Counted from the stretch's first letter, positions 8,493 through 17,687 are shown. The stretch is DNA of 64,000 nt from Oscillibacter sp. PC13 (GCF_900115635.1 NZ_FOXE01000002.1:1-64000); one strand, 5' to 3'. Numbers and translations: made by a program. Notes: generated by a model from the letters alone, not told the origin.

Positions 8493-8585
8493 TCCCTCAT
8501 TCACAAAGTTTCAGCAGATATTCCGGCGGCAGATCCGGCCAGTCAAATAGGTGCATATAGCATAAGCGGCCTGAAACCGCACATT

Positions 8586-9035
8586 TCACAGCTGTTCTTT
8601 CCATCGTTCCAAAGTCGGCAGCAAGCTGTGCATATATGCCCGGCAGGCCTCCGGATCCGTGTTCCCCAAAGGCATCATCGGAATGCAATGCTCAATCATT
8701 TCCTCCATGGAACACGCCTGTGTAAACGTACCATCACTCCAGCACCACTTGCAGTATTTTTCACAAATGGTTCCATCCGCCTCCCGGGCCATCAGCTCAT
8801 CGCTCAACGGCATCCCGCAGCTCTGGCACACCAATTCTCTTGGGTTCCCGAGAAGCGTGTTGATAGACACGCCGAAAAACTTGGAGAGCGCCTGCAGGGA
8901 CTCTACATTTGGCATAGTTTCCCCACACTCCCAGCGGGATACTGCCTGCCGGGTAATGTGGAACCGCTCTGCCAGGTCGTTCTGAGAAAGGCCCGCCTTT
9001 TTGCGTAAGCCTGAGAAAACTTCCTTAAACTCCAT
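8586..9035 (-). CDS. XRE-family regulator with C-terminal zinc ribbon
   Basis: A 149-residue protein with two parts. Residues about 5-60 form an XRE/Cro helix-turn-helix (KKAGLSQNDLAERFHITRQAVSRWECG). Residues about 72-130 form a cysteine-rich domain beginning CQSCGMPL and including CEKYCKWCWSDG, matching the putative zinc-ribbon domain often found alone in Clostridia. The ATG at 9035 is chosen because AAGGGG precedes it and the helix-turn-helix begins directly after. It has its own terminator and likely its own promoter. The ligand is unknown; metal or redox sensing through the cysteines is only an inference. Confidence 0.85.
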   Translation of the reverse strand: MEFKEVFSGLRKKAGLSQNDLAERFHITRQAVSRWECGETMPNVESLQALSKFFGVSINTLLGNPRELVCQSCGMPLSDELMAREADGTICEKYCKWCWSDGTFTQACSMEEMIEHCIPMMPLGNTDPEACRAYMHSLLPTLERWKEQL

Positions 9036-9101
9036 TTGATCACCCCTTGCCCACAAGCCTACCACGATCCCGAAACACCGTCAAGCAACCATCTGTTGCT
9101 C

Positions 9102-9767
9102 TTAATGTCTTTCCCGGTGCCGCTCCATGATATGTTCAAACAACTCGCCGTTGGAAGGCGGTGTATACGTAATGGCATTTGCCCCGGCCTGAATCGTGCG
9201 AAGGATGCTCTCCTCCGTGGGGCCTCCGGTAGCAATGATGGGTACCTCCGGAAAATCCCGGCGAATCTCCGCTACAATGTCGGGTGTTGCTGCAGCCCCC
9301 GATACATTTAAAAAGTCCACACCTGCTTCCAGCCGTGCCCGAATATCCGTATGGGCGGATACCACCGTCACAACAACCGGAATGTCAACGTCCTCTTTGA
9401 TTTGGCGGACAACCTCGTTCGGTACCGGCGCATTCAGCACCACGCCATAGGCGCCCTGATGCTCCGCCTGAACTGCCAGGCGAACCGATCGCTGCCCTGT
9501 TGTGATGCCGCCGCCGACTCCCACAAAAACCGGTACGTCACTGACATTGATGATTGCCTGGGAAATCACGGGCTGCGGAGTAAACGGATAAACAGCGATG
9601 ATGGCATCAGCATTGATGTTTTTAATGATAGCCACATCGGTAGAGAACGCAAGGGATTTGATCCGCCGGCCAAAGATACGGATACCGCTGCAGTCACTGA
9701 TGCAGGGCGGCAGCATCAGGGAGTGGCTGCGGAGTGTTCCGGTATAGGAAGGAACGTATTTTGCCAT
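9102..9767 (-). CDS. Conserved TIM-barrel protein of unknown function
   Basis: A 221-residue protein with the rhythm of a beta/alpha barrel: alternating strands such as ADAIIAVYPF, VPVFVGVGGG, IPVVVTVVSA and VDFLNVSG. The C-terminal strands (VPIIATGGP, then AGANAITYTP) look like a phosphate-binding site as in IMP dehydrogenase/ThiG-type barrels. It is usually annotated only as a hydrolase or barrel protein; I cannot assign a reaction. The ATG at 9767 follows AAAAGGAGG. It is divergent from the macrodomain gene with about 130 bp between. Confidence 0.6.
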   Translation of the reverse strand: MAKYVPSYTGTLRSHSLMLPPCISDCSGIRIFGRRIKSLAFSTDVAIIKNINADAIIAVYPFTPQPVISQAIINVSDVPVFVGVGGGITTGQRSVRLAVQAEHQGAYGVVLNAPVPNEVVRQIKEDVDIPVVVTVVSAHTDIRARLEAGVDFLNVSGAAATPDIVAEIRRDFPEVPIIATGGPTEESILRTIQAGANAITYTPPSNGELFEHIMERHRERH

Positions 9768-9901
9768 GGCAGCCTCCTTTTCATAAATGGATGTTCCGTT
9801 CATTTTTCACATCATACCACACGCCTTTTGTACAAACAAGTGAAATCCCTCTTTGCTTTGGAAACGCAGCGATGTATACTGAAAAAAAGGAGAGATGGGC
9901 G

Positions 9902-10438
9902 ATGAAACGTTTTGACATTATTGTTGGTGACATTACCAAGTCTGACGCAGAAGCCATTGTCAATGCCGCCAATCCTACACTGCTGGGCGGCAGCGGTGTA
10001 GATGGTGCAATCCACCTGGCAGCCGGACCGGAATTATTGGCAGAATGCCGTGCCCTCCACGGATGCGCGCGCGGACAGGCCAAATTGACGCGCGGTTACC
10101 GTCTGCGGGCCAAGTATGTTCTCCATACGCCGGGTCCCATTTGGCAGGGCGGAACACACAATGAGGCCTCTGTTCTGGCTTCCTGCTATTGTTCCTGTCT
10201 GCTTTTAGCCGCCGCCCACAGCATTCGGACTCTGGATTTTCCCTCCATTTCCACCGGTGTATACGGATACCCTCTGCCTCAAGCCGCTACTGTGGCATTG
10301 AAAGCGGTGATGGATTTCCTGGCAGATCATAATTTACCCGAGCAGGTCCGCATGGTCTGTCACACAGAACAAACGGCCCAGATATACCGTCAGACCTGGA
10401 ATCTCTGGTATGCCGGCGACAAAGCCCATCGGTTGTGA
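9902..10438 (+). CDS. Macrodomain protein, O-acetyl-ADP-ribose deacetylase-like
   Basis: A 178-residue single macrodomain that should bind ADP-ribose and may hydrolyse O-acetyl-ADP-ribose or protein ADP-ribosyl groups. Visible marks are AIVNAANPTLLGGSGVDGAIH near the N-terminus (the MacroD/YmdB nucleotide loop) and FPSISTGVYGYP (the second phosphate loop). The Asn and Asp of the catalytic segment are retained. The ATG at 9902 follows AGGAGAG. A possible promoter is TTTGCT-17-TATACT at 9852-9880. The bidirectional terminator at 10444-10479 follows. Confidence 0.9.
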   Translation: MKRFDIIVGDITKSDAEAIVNAANPTLLGGSGVDGAIHLAAGPELLAECRALHGCARGQAKLTRGYRLRAKYVLHTPGPIWQGGTHNEASVLASCYCSCLLLAAAHSIRTLDFPSISTGVYGYPLPQAATVALKAVMDFLADHNLPEQVRMVCHTEQTAQIYRQTWNLWYAGDKAHRL

Positions 10439-10443
10439 TATAT

Positions 10444-10479
10444 AAAAGTTCCCCATACCAAAAGGTATGAGGAACTTTT
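10444..10479. terminator. Bidirectional terminator, macrodomain gene / GGDEF gene
   Basis: AAAAGTTCC and GGAACTTTT arms, plus inner ATACC/GGTAT pairs, flank an AAAA loop with a 2-nt internal mismatch. It carries T-runs on both strands and sits between convergent genes. Confidence 0.85.
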
Positions 10480-11606
10480 CAAATTTCCATATGGATGCTG
10501 CCTTTTTGCAGTTTTGCCTGATAAAGCGATGCATCAGCCCGATCTAAAAGGCTGACCGGGCGCTCTCCTCTCTCATACTCAGCCACTCCAACACTGATGG
10601 ACACCGGGCGGTACCTCTGGTGTACATCCAGAGCAGTGAACTGCTTTTGCAGTTCAGCGCAAATTCTGTGTACAGACTTCGGTTCATGTCCGCAGAAGAG
10701 AATGCAGAATTCATCTCCGCCGAAGCGAAACGCTTGGACACCCTCCACTTCCAGTTTTAGCATCACTGCCCCCAGGGCCTGGAGATATTGATCGCCGACG
10801 CTGTGGCCAAATGTATCGTTTACTCTCTTAAAATCATCCAAATCCAGCATTGCAAGAAAAATCCGAACTCCCGGTTCGATGGATTCCACCTCCGCAAACG
10901 CCTGCCGCAGCGCCTGACGATTCCCCACCCGGGTCAACTGGTCAGTGACAGATTCCTCTTGATATTTTTGGCGCTCTATCTCCAAACGAATGCCCACACC
11001 ATTCTTCTCCTGCTCTACTGCAATCAAAGAATGGCAAAGGACATAGAACAGCAGCAAAAAAGCCGTAGACATCAGAAAGTCTGTCGCAGTATCGGTATTT
11101 GCAAATACCGGGCTACGATCCGGATCCCAGAACAAGAAGAGATCGGATAGCACCTTTCCTCCTATGCAGGCTGCACTGGTAATAGCTGTAAGGTTCTGGT
11201 CCCCATAGATAACCGTCAGTACCATCGGAACAGTAAATACGATAAACAGCATTCCAAAAATAGAATGAATCGTATAAATAACAAACGCCATCCCTGCCAA
11301 CAGGCAGGAAATCGTGTACATTTTTTGGCGGTCAGTCAACCGTCCGCTCTTCATTGCCATCGTGGCCGTCAACGCAGCCAATACATTGCAGAAAAAGGGA
11401 GCCAGCACGTATTTCAGCAAATACACCTGTACACAGGCCGATACAACATTCAGTTTCTGGAGGATTACTGCCATCAGTATTTCTGCCGCCGTTGTAACGA
11501 CCACCAGCCACAGCAGAATCTGATACTGACGCTGCAGCCATTTCCGGTCGATCCGCCGGTATTCGTTTTGAATTGCCTCAATCTGATGAAGACTCCTCTT
11601 GTTCAT
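10479..11606 (-). CDS. Membrane-bound diguanylate cyclase (GGDEF domain)
   Basis: A 375-residue protein expected to make cyclic-di-GMP from two GTP. The N-terminal half has five or six hydrophobic helices (about residues 28-200) with no recognised sensor family. A linker (IEIERQKYQEESVTDQLTRVGNR) leads into the GGDEF domain, with the catalytic FRFGGDEF intact and DLDDFKRVNDTFGH present. The usual RxxD inhibitory site just before GGDEF is not visible. No EAL domain is present. The ATG at 11606 follows GAGGGG and is preferred to an upstream ATG without a ribosome site. It is a potential local source of signal for the two cyclic-di-GMP riboswitches at 30192 and 43610. Confidence 0.9.
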   Translation of the reverse strand: MNKRSLHQIEAIQNEYRRIDRKWLQRQYQILLWLVVVTTAAEILMAVILQKLNVVSACVQVYLLKYVLAPFFCNVLAALTATMAMKSGRLTDRQKMYTISCLLAGMAFVIYTIHSIFGMLFIVFTVPMVLTVIYGDQNLTAITSAACIGGKVLSDLFLFWDPDRSPVFANTDTATDFLMSTAFLLLFYVLCHSLIAVEQEKNGVGIRLEIERQKYQEESVTDQLTRVGNRQALRQAFAEVESIEPGVRIFLAMLDLDDFKRVNDTFGHSVGDQYLQALGAVMLKLEVEGVQAFRFGGDEFCILFCGHEPKSVHRICAELQKQFTALDVHQRYRPVSISVGVAEYERGERPVSLLDRADASLYQAKLQKGSIHMEI

Positions 11607-11723
11607 CCGTTGTTGCCCCTCGTCCGTTCTCTGCTGGATGGCAAATTTTTCCGCACCAGCCATTTGAAATATAGTTTAACATAACTTCAGCAAAATGTCT
11701 CCTGTGTTTTTCCTATTTTTTAC

Positions 11724-13502
11724 TTAGTTATCCTGTGCATCAATTTGTTCCTTTCGTTCATTTAAATAGATCCATCGCTCTGTTTTCTCTTCGAGCTGTC
11801 TTTCCAGTTCCGTCTGCTGTGCTTGGAGATCCTGCAATTTCACATAGTCACTGCCACAGAAATTCTGTGCCTCCTGGCACTCTGCAATCCGGGATTCCAA
11901 GGTGGCCAGCTCCGCGTCTATGGTTTCAAATTCCAGCTGTTCCTTATAAGAAAACTTCAGTTTTCGTGTTCTGGATCGCTCTGTGGTTTCCCTGTCCTTT
12001 TCCGGAACAGCCGCCTTCCCCTCTGTTCTGCGCTTTGCCATCCAGTCTGTCCAATTGCCGGTATAGCGCAGAATCTCGCCGTCTCCGCGAACTTCGAAAA
12101 CGGATTCCGCCAGTTTATCCAGGAAAAAGCGGTCATGGGACACTGCCAGAACCGGGCCGGGAAATCCCCGCAGATAATCTTCCAGAATGGAAAGTGTGGT
12201 CACATCCAGATCGTTGGTGGGTTCATCCAGAAGCAGAACATTGGGTGCCGCCATCAGAACAGACAGGAGGTAAAGCCTGCGCCGTTCTCCACCGGACAGC
12301 CTCCCGATGGGTACCGACTGCAAATCACCGGGAAATAAAAAACGCTCCATCATTTGGTTGGCGGAAAAAATTCCCTCATCGGTTTTTACTTCATCTGCGA
12401 TATCGTGGATGAAGTCGTATACCCGTTGGTTTAAATCCAGCTCCCGCCCCTCTTGGGAGAAGTGTCCGATTTGAACAGTGCTGCCAATGTCCACCGTACC
12501 GCCGTCCGGTGCCAGTTCTCCCGCAATCAGGTGCAGAAGCGTGGATTTTCCCGCCCCGTTTCGGCCCACAATTCCAATTCGATCATTTCGCAGCAAATGA
12601 TAGGAAAAATGGCTCACAATGGTCCGCCCATCAAACTGCTTGGTCACATCGTCCAGTTCAATAATCTTCTTCCCCAAACGACTCGCCGCTGCCGCCATCT
12701 GGACCGCATCATCCGTCTCCGGTGCGTTTTGGTCCATCAGTATCTCATACCGTTGGATGCGCTCCTTGCTTTTGGTGGTGCGGGCCTTACAGCCCCGCAT
12801 CATCCACTCCCGCTCCACCCGCAGAATCGACTGCCGTTTGCGTTCGCTGGCCTCTGCCATTTCCTGACGCTGTTCCTTCAGCTCCAGATACTTGGAATAG
12901 TTGGCCTCGTAATGATACAGCTTGCCGCGGGAGAGTTCTGTGATATGGTTGACCACGCGTTCCAGAAAATACCGGTCGTGGGTTACCATGATGAGTCCGC
13001 CCTTAAACCGGCGGAGCCAATCCTCCAGCCAGTCCACCATCTCGCTGTCCAAATGGTTGGTGGGCTCATCCAGTACCAGCACATCCGCCGGATGAATGAG
13101 GGCCGCCGCCAGGGCCACCCGCTTTCTCTGGCCGCCTGACAACGTTCCTATCTTTTGGGAAAAGTCAGAAATTCCCAGCTTGTTCAGCATGGACTTCGCC
13201 TCATATTCATTCAGCGTCCGAAATTCCTCCGGAAAGTGAAGAAACACCTGCTCCAGTACGGTGGCACCGTCGTCCATGGCCGGATTCTGGGCTAGAAAGC
13301 TCACCTGAACATTGGGATTGCGGGCAATTGTGCCGGCATCCGCCTCTGTCTGTCCCGCCAGCACCTTCAATAGCGTGGACTTCCCTGTGCCGTTGATGCC
13401 GATGATACCGACCTTGTCTCCCTCATTTAAATAAAAGCTCACATCACCCAGCAGCTGACGGCTGCCGAAGTTGATGGAAAGATGTTCTGCAGATAACAGC
13501 AT
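11724..13502 (-). CDS. ABC-F family ATPase (Uup-like)
   Basis: A 592-residue soluble protein with two ABC ATPase domains in one chain and no membrane segments, the ABC-F pattern of ribosome-associated translation factors. Walker A motifs are GINGTGKST and GRNGAGKST; signatures are LSGGQRKRV and LSGGERRRL. A charged linker lies between the domains. The C-terminal 80 residues are rich in E, K, Q and R and look like the coiled-coil tail of Uup-type members. The ATG at 13502 follows AAGGGGG. Function could be ribosome rescue or antibiotic protection; the sequence does not distinguish them. Confidence 0.9.
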   Translation of the reverse strand: MLLSAEHLSINFGSRQLLGDVSFYLNEGDKVGIIGINGTGKSTLLKVLAGQTEADAGTIARNPNVQVSFLAQNPAMDDGATVLEQVFLHFPEEFRTLNEYEAKSMLNKLGISDFSQKIGTLSGGQRKRVALAAALIHPADVLVLDEPTNHLDSEMVDWLEDWLRRFKGGLIMVTHDRYFLERVVNHITELSRGKLYHYEANYSKYLELKEQRQEMAEASERKRQSILRVEREWMMRGCKARTTKSKERIQRYEILMDQNAPETDDAVQMAAAASRLGKKIIELDDVTKQFDGRTIVSHFSYHLLRNDRIGIVGRNGAGKSTLLHLIAGELAPDGGTVDIGSTVQIGHFSQEGRELDLNQRVYDFIHDIADEVKTDEGIFSANQMMERFLFPGDLQSVPIGRLSGGERRRLYLLSVLMAAPNVLLLDEPTNDLDVTTLSILEDYLRGFPGPVLAVSHDRFFLDKLAESVFEVRGDGEILRYTGNWTDWMAKRRTEGKAAVPEKDRETTERSRTRKLKFSYKEQLEFETIDAELATLESRIAECQEAQNFCGSDYVKLQDLQAQQTELERQLEEKTERWIYLNERKEQIDAQDN

Positions 13503-13627
13503 AAAATGCCCCCTTGGTTCTGGTTCCTTCATATAATCGTGATTGATTGTACCACACCACTTGTTTCTTGGCTATGCAAAATTGTATTTTTATGCTATCC
13601 TGAAGCAGAATGATTGGAGGGGTATCC

Positions 13628-14527
13628 ATGGAAACCATCTGTAAAACCATCCTGCCGGAGGAAGCAGGTTCCACTGTCCGCCATATTTTGAAGGCTGAAC
13701 TTCACTTCTCCTCCCACGCCATCTCCCGCTTGACCCGGGCGGAGACAGGGATTTTGGTGAACGGCCGGCGGGCCCGCACAACGCAAGTGCTCCGAGCAGG
13801 CGATAACCTGGTGGTGGAAACTGGCGATCATGCCCCACCCAAGGTAGAAATTGCTCCCGGGAACTGGCCGCTGCCCATCATCTGGGAGGACGGCCATCTT
13901 TTGGTTGTAAACAAGCCCGCCGGCATGACAGCCCATGCCTCCAATTTTCTGCCGGATACGCCCACAGTGGCTGGCGCTCTGGCCTGGCAGCGCGGGCCAA
14001 ATTTTATTTTCCACCCTGTGAACCGCCTGGACAAAGGAACCACCGGGCTGATGGTCATTGCGAAGAGCGGCTACGTCCACGATCGCCTGCGCTATGCCCT
14101 CCACACTACCCAATTTTACCGGGAGTATCGGGCCATCTGCATAGGCTGTCCGTCTCCTCCGTCCGGCGTCATCGACGCTCCTATTGGCCGTAATACGGCT
14201 TCCACCGTTGCCCGCATGATCCGTCCAGATGGTTCTCCGGCAGTCACACATTATGAGGTCTTATCGCAGGAAAATGGCCTGTCTCTTCTGCGTCTGCTGC
14301 CGGAAACCGGCCGCACCCACCAACTGCGTGTGCACATGGCCTCTTTGGGATGTCCTTTGGCTGGTGACTGGCTGTACGGGATAGAGGATCCGGCGCTGAT
14401 TTCCCGTCCTGCTCTGCACTCCTACGCTCTGCGCATGGCGCACCCTGTCACAGGAGAATTGCTGTCCTTCACTGCGCCGGTTCCGGTGGACATGCTCCGG
14501 CTGTTCCAGCCGCAACTTCATATTTAA
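13628..14527 (+). CDS. RluA-family pseudouridine synthase
   Basis: A 299-residue RNA-modifying enzyme. An S4-type RNA-binding segment occupies about residues 15-75 (SHAISRLTRAETGILVNGRR). The catalytic domain follows with HPVNRLDKGTTGLMV, whose aspartate is the nucleophile of the RluA family. The later RTHQLRVHMASLGCPLAGD is also typical. The target uridine in rRNA or tRNA cannot be told from sequence alone. The ATG at 13628 follows GGAGGGG and is preferred to an ATG 18 bp upstream. It is divergent from the ABC-F gene and convergent with pepD. Confidence 0.92.
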   Translation: METICKTILPEEAGSTVRHILKAELHFSSHAISRLTRAETGILVNGRRARTTQVLRAGDNLVVETGDHAPPKVEIAPGNWPLPIIWEDGHLLVVNKPAGMTAHASNFLPDTPTVAGALAWQRGPNFIFHPVNRLDKGTTGLMVIAKSGYVHDRLRYALHTTQFYREYRAICIGCPSPPSGVIDAPIGRNTASTVARMIRPDGSPAVTHYEVLSQENGLSLLRLLPETGRTHQLRVHMASLGCPLAGDWLYGIEDPALISRPALHSYALRMAHPVTGELLSFTAPVPVDMLRLFQPQLHI

Positions 14528-14530
14528 ACG

Positions 14531-14566
14531 CAGGAAGAGGGCCGCAGCAAAGCCGCCCTCTTCCTG
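14531..14566 (+). terminator. Hairpin after the RluA-family gene
   Basis: 12-bp arms (CAGGAAGAGGGC and complement) flank a 12-nt loop and are followed by TTTCATTT. The T-run is modest. It ends 3 bp before the convergent pepD stop codon. Confidence 0.65.
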
Positions 14567-14568
14567 TT

Positions 14569-16008
14569 TCATTTGGAGCGCTTCAGCACTTCTAAGATAA
14601 ACCGCCACACCCGCTGTACGGAGGCAATGTGCATCCGCTCCCGGGGGGTATGAATCTCCGTTAAATCCGGCCCAATGGACACACAGTCCAAACCGGGAAT
14701 CTTTCCGCAAAACAGTCCGCACTCCACACCGGCATGAATACTTTCGATTCTGGGAGAGCGGCCATATTGTTCTTGGAAAACCTTTGTCATCCGCTCCCGG
14801 AGCGGAGAGTCCTCCCGGTACTCCCATGCGGGATACTCTCCGGAAATCGCCGCAGATCCGCCGAGTTGCTCCATCAGGCAGGCCAAACGCTCCTGCAGCA
14901 TCTTCTTTTGACTGGCCACCGAACTGCGCACGCAGAAGGACGCCCGCACAAACGTGGGCTCTGTCTCCAAAATTCCCAGGTTGAGCGAAGTCTGCACAAG
15001 ACCCGGAAGCTCATAACTCATCGCCTGCACGCCGTTCGGCAGGCAATTCAGCATGCATATCGTCCGTCGGGTACTGTTTGCATCCATGGGGGTTCCCTGT
15101 GTCCCGCATTTCCCGCACCGGATGGTCAGTTCCGGATCTGTAGCCCGGTATTCTCTTTGCAGGATTTCTCCCATCTCCGACACTGCAGCTCTGGCCGTTT
15201 TTTCATCGGCCGCCACAATGGTTGCCTGCGCAGAAACCGGAATGGCATTGTCCTTCAGCCCGCCTGCCGCTGATATCAGGCGCAGCTCTGTGTGCTGCGC
15301 CATTGCCCACAGTATACGCCCCAGCAGCATGTCGGCGTTTCCCTGCCCCTTGTGAATTTCTGTTCCGGAGTGCCCGCCGGTAAGGCCTTCCACCGTCACT
15401 GTCAGCGCCATTCCGTCAAACGCCTCCCGTTCCACCGGAAGCACGCATGCAGCCATGCAGCCACCGGCGCAGCTGACCGTGAAAATTCCCTCTTCTTCAG
15501 AGTCCAGATTCAGCATTTGCCGTCCCTGCAGCAAATCGGCATCCAGCGCAGCGGCACCGTCCATACCGACCTCCTCCTCTGTGGTAAAAACCACCTCCAG
15601 GCGGGGGTGCGGCAGACTTTCGTCATCCAGTAGGGCCAGCCCCATGGCAACAGCAACCCCGTCATCGCCGCCCAGTGTCGTGTTCTTTGCATAGATGGTG
15701 TCGCCGTCCACCATCAGATCCAATCCCTCCCGGGCCATGTCCTTTGTACAGTCCGCCGCTTTTTCACATACCATGTCCAGATGTCCCTGCAAAATGATGG
15801 GATCCGCTTCCTCATAACCGGGAGCAGCCTCTTTGATGATGATGACATTATTGGCCTGATCCTGATAAACCTCCAGCCCCCGTTCCCTTGCAAATGCAAC
15901 ACACCAATCGCTGGCGGCCTTTGTGTTTCCGGAACCATGCGGAATGGCGGAAAGCTCCTCAAAAAAATGAAATACAGCCTGTGGCTCCAATTCTTCCAAT
16001 ACCGACAT
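14569..16008 (-). CDS. pepD: Aminoacyl-histidine dipeptidase (beta-Ala-His dipeptidase, M20)
   Basis: A 479-residue cytosolic zinc dipeptidase that splits Xaa-His and other dipeptides. The M20 metal-site residues are in QGHLDMVCEK (His, Asp), the TLGGDDGVA aspartate, and FTTEEEVGMDGA (the glutamate pair). The start ELEPQAVFHFFEELSAIPHGSGN is typical of PepD. Length matches the family (about 485). The ATG at 16008 is favoured by GGAGCGAG and the family start; an ATG 21 bp upstream is possible. It is monocistronic, convergent with the RluA-family gene. Confidence 0.93.
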   Translation of the reverse strand: MSVLEELEPQAVFHFFEELSAIPHGSGNTKAASDWCVAFARERGLEVYQDQANNVIIIKEAAPGYEEADPIILQGHLDMVCEKAADCTKDMAREGLDLMVDGDTIYAKNTTLGGDDGVAVAMGLALLDDESLPHPRLEVVFTTEEEVGMDGAAALDADLLQGRQMLNLDSEEEGIFTVSCAGGCMAACVLPVEREAFDGMALTVTVEGLTGGHSGTEIHKGQGNADMLLGRILWAMAQHTELRLISAAGGLKDNAIPVSAQATIVAADEKTARAAVSEMGEILQREYRATDPELTIRCGKCGTQGTPMDANSTRRTICMLNCLPNGVQAMSYELPGLVQTSLNLGILETEPTFVRASFCVRSSVASQKKMLQERLACLMEQLGGSAAISGEYPAWEYREDSPLRERMTKVFQEQYGRSPRIESIHAGVECGLFCGKIPGLDCVSIGPDLTEIHTPRERMHIASVQRVWRFILEVLKRSK

Positions 16009-16115
16009 ATGCACTCGCTCCTTTTTCATGATGTCTCCAGTATACTGCATCTGCGTTTTCTCATGCAATCAGATGCGCAATAACCTCTCTCCGATGACAG
16101 CACGCTTTGAACTTT

Positions 16116-16148
16116 AAAAACCCGGCATGCTGTGCATGCCGGGTTTTT
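16116..16148 (-). terminator. Terminator of the XpaC-like operon
   Basis: A perfect palindrome, AAAAACCCGGCATGC and its complement around TGT, has five T at either end. It lies just after the stop codon at 16155 on the minus strand. The rest of 16009-16154 is only the pepD upstream region. Confidence 0.9.
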
Positions 16149-16154
16149 ACACTG

Positions 16155-17372
16155 CTACTCTGCTTCTCCACTCTGCTGGGCAGCCTGGCCATTGCAGTCC
16201 GCACCCGCAGTTTTTGGTGCCGTTTCGGCTGCATACCCACCCAGTCCAAAATCCCTTTCCACACTGGCCGTATCCCTGTGAAGCATGGTTTCCATCACCC
16301 GGATATCGCTGTCCACATCCATAGCGTCCGCCTTGTACAATTCATCCAATTGATGTTCAAATCCACGGATAATGGAGTCCATGGTGGCCTCAATACGGCT
16401 CTTCGCCTGCCGCAGATTCTCCCCCTCCACGCCGGCAGCCTCAAACTCCGCGTAAGAGTCCAGCAGCTTTTGTGTGGTTGGCAAATAATAATTCAGAAAC
16501 GTATCGATGTGCCCAGCCTTTCTGGCATCCTCTTCCACTGCGCGAAAAATCCGTGCCGCGATCTCTTCCAGCCGATCGATCTTGACGGAAAGGACCGGAT
16601 CTGCAATCCTGTCATTGGCCCGGCGAATATTCCGTAGAATACCGGAATATCCCTCCTCCGCTTCCTTAGGTGCCTGCGGAGCGGCTTTGGTCTCCGCCTG
16701 TCTCTGCTGGAAGGCCTCGTCTGCCCGGCCGCTGCGAAACAAATACCCCAGCTCCACATTCAGATACGCCGCGCTGCCGAAGTAGCCCCTGTCAATCATC
16801 TTCTGCAGATCCCGTTCCACCCGTTTTTCAGGATACCCCAAAGTTCTGACCAACTGGCCGATATCCATCGCCTCCCGGTCTCCAACTACCGCCAGGTATT
16901 TGGCATACCGTTTCGTGCTGCGTTCCATGGAAATTCCTTTTGCAAGCATTCCTCCGCCGGCGATGGCCACAGCCAGCGCCTGCAGGAGTTCCCGGACATA
17001 CCACGAATCCACTTTGCCCAGCCAGATCATCATATCAACCGGTTCATAACAGGCCGCCAGCCCCAGGACCGCCAACACAGCGCCAATGATTTTCAGCCAC
17101 TTCACAGTGGACTTTTTTGCTGTTGGTGTTTTGGTCACTTTTTTGGCTGCTTTTTTTGCCTTGCTCTGACGGACCGGCTGGACATCGGCAGCTGTCTGGC
17201 GGGGACTCCTGTTTTCAAGCGGGGGCGGCGCTGCCTGCTTTTGCTTTCCATCACTGGCAAACAATTTTGTAAACAGCAGGATCAGAGCAATCGGCCAGGC
17301 TCCAATGGCAAAGAGGACCACAATCAATGCCCAGGAAAACCAGTCACCGTCCTTTTTATGCCCTGTGGCCAC
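16155..17372 (-). CDS. XpaC-like protein (5-bromo-4-chloroindolyl phosphate hydrolysis family)
   Basis: A 405-residue membrane-associated protein. Two helices lie near residues 12-38, then a Lys/Ala/Pro-rich linker, then two more helices (about 90-145). The C-terminal cytoplasmic region is helical, with the family string YLPTTQKLLDSYAEFEAAG. In Firmicutes this family often sits near tellurite-resistance (TelA-type) genes; no such partner is seen here. The family name reflects an old phenotype and not a known enzyme activity. It starts at GTG 17372 after AAAGGGGG, 3 bp after the DUF896 stop, so the two are co-transcribed. The tail is unusually Ala/Gln-rich. Confidence 0.8.
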   Translation of the reverse strand: MATGHKKDGDWFSWALIVVLFAIGAWPIALILLFTKLFASDGKQKQAAPPPLENRSPRQTAADVQPVRQSKAKKAAKKVTKTPTAKKSTVKWLKIIGAVLAVLGLAACYEPVDMMIWLGKVDSWYVRELLQALAVAIAGGGMLAKGISMERSTKRYAKYLAVVGDREAMDIGQLVRTLGYPEKRVERDLQKMIDRGYFGSAAYLNVELGYLFRSGRADEAFQQRQAETKAAPQAPKEAEEGYSGILRNIRRANDRIADPVLSVKIDRLEEIAARIFRAVEEDARKAGHIDTFLNYYLPTTQKLLDSYAEFEAAGVEGENLRQAKSRIEATMDSIIRGFEHQLDELYKADAMDVDSDIRVMETMLHRDTASVERDFGLGGYAAETAPKTAGADCNGQAAQQSGEAE

Positions 17373-17375
17373 GGA

Positions 17376-17585
17376 TCATTCCCCCTTTTTCTTCAGCTTT
17401 TGTTTGTTCCCCTGTTCGTCCATGATATAAGTGCGGTCCAGCTGTCCCTTGAGATTTCCCAGCACAGCATCCACATATTCCCGCCGCAGGGCGGCCTGTT
17501 CTGCTTTTTCAGCCGCCGTCAGCCCCTCAGCCGTTTTGGCTTTTCGGGCCAGTTCATTGATGCGGTTAATTTTTGTTTGATCCAT
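17376..17585 (-). CDS. DUF896 domain protein (YnzC family)
   Basis: A 69-residue cytoplasmic protein matching the YnzC/DUF896 pattern: INRINELARKAKTAEGLTAAE, then EQAALRREYVDAVLGN. The family is a short helical hairpin of unknown function in Firmicutes. The start is ATG 17585 after AGAGGAGAG. It directly precedes the XpaC-like gene in a two-gene unit. The 102 bp between it and ylmH upstream hold a GC-rich hairpin-like stretch (GGGTATGCTGCACAAGCATACCC when read on the minus strand, given here only as arms GGGTATGC/GCATACCC). Confidence 0.85.
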   Translation of the reverse strand: MDQTKINRINELARKAKTAEGLTAAEKAEQAALRREYVDAVLGNLKGQLDRTYIMDEQGNKQKLKKKGE

Positions 17586-17687
17586 GGCTCTCTCCTCTTT
17601 CCAGCGTCCCGGATTCAAAGGCCTGGGTATGCTTGTGCAGCATACCCGGCCATTTGTTCAAGGCCGTCCTTCAGCATCCGTTTTTGT

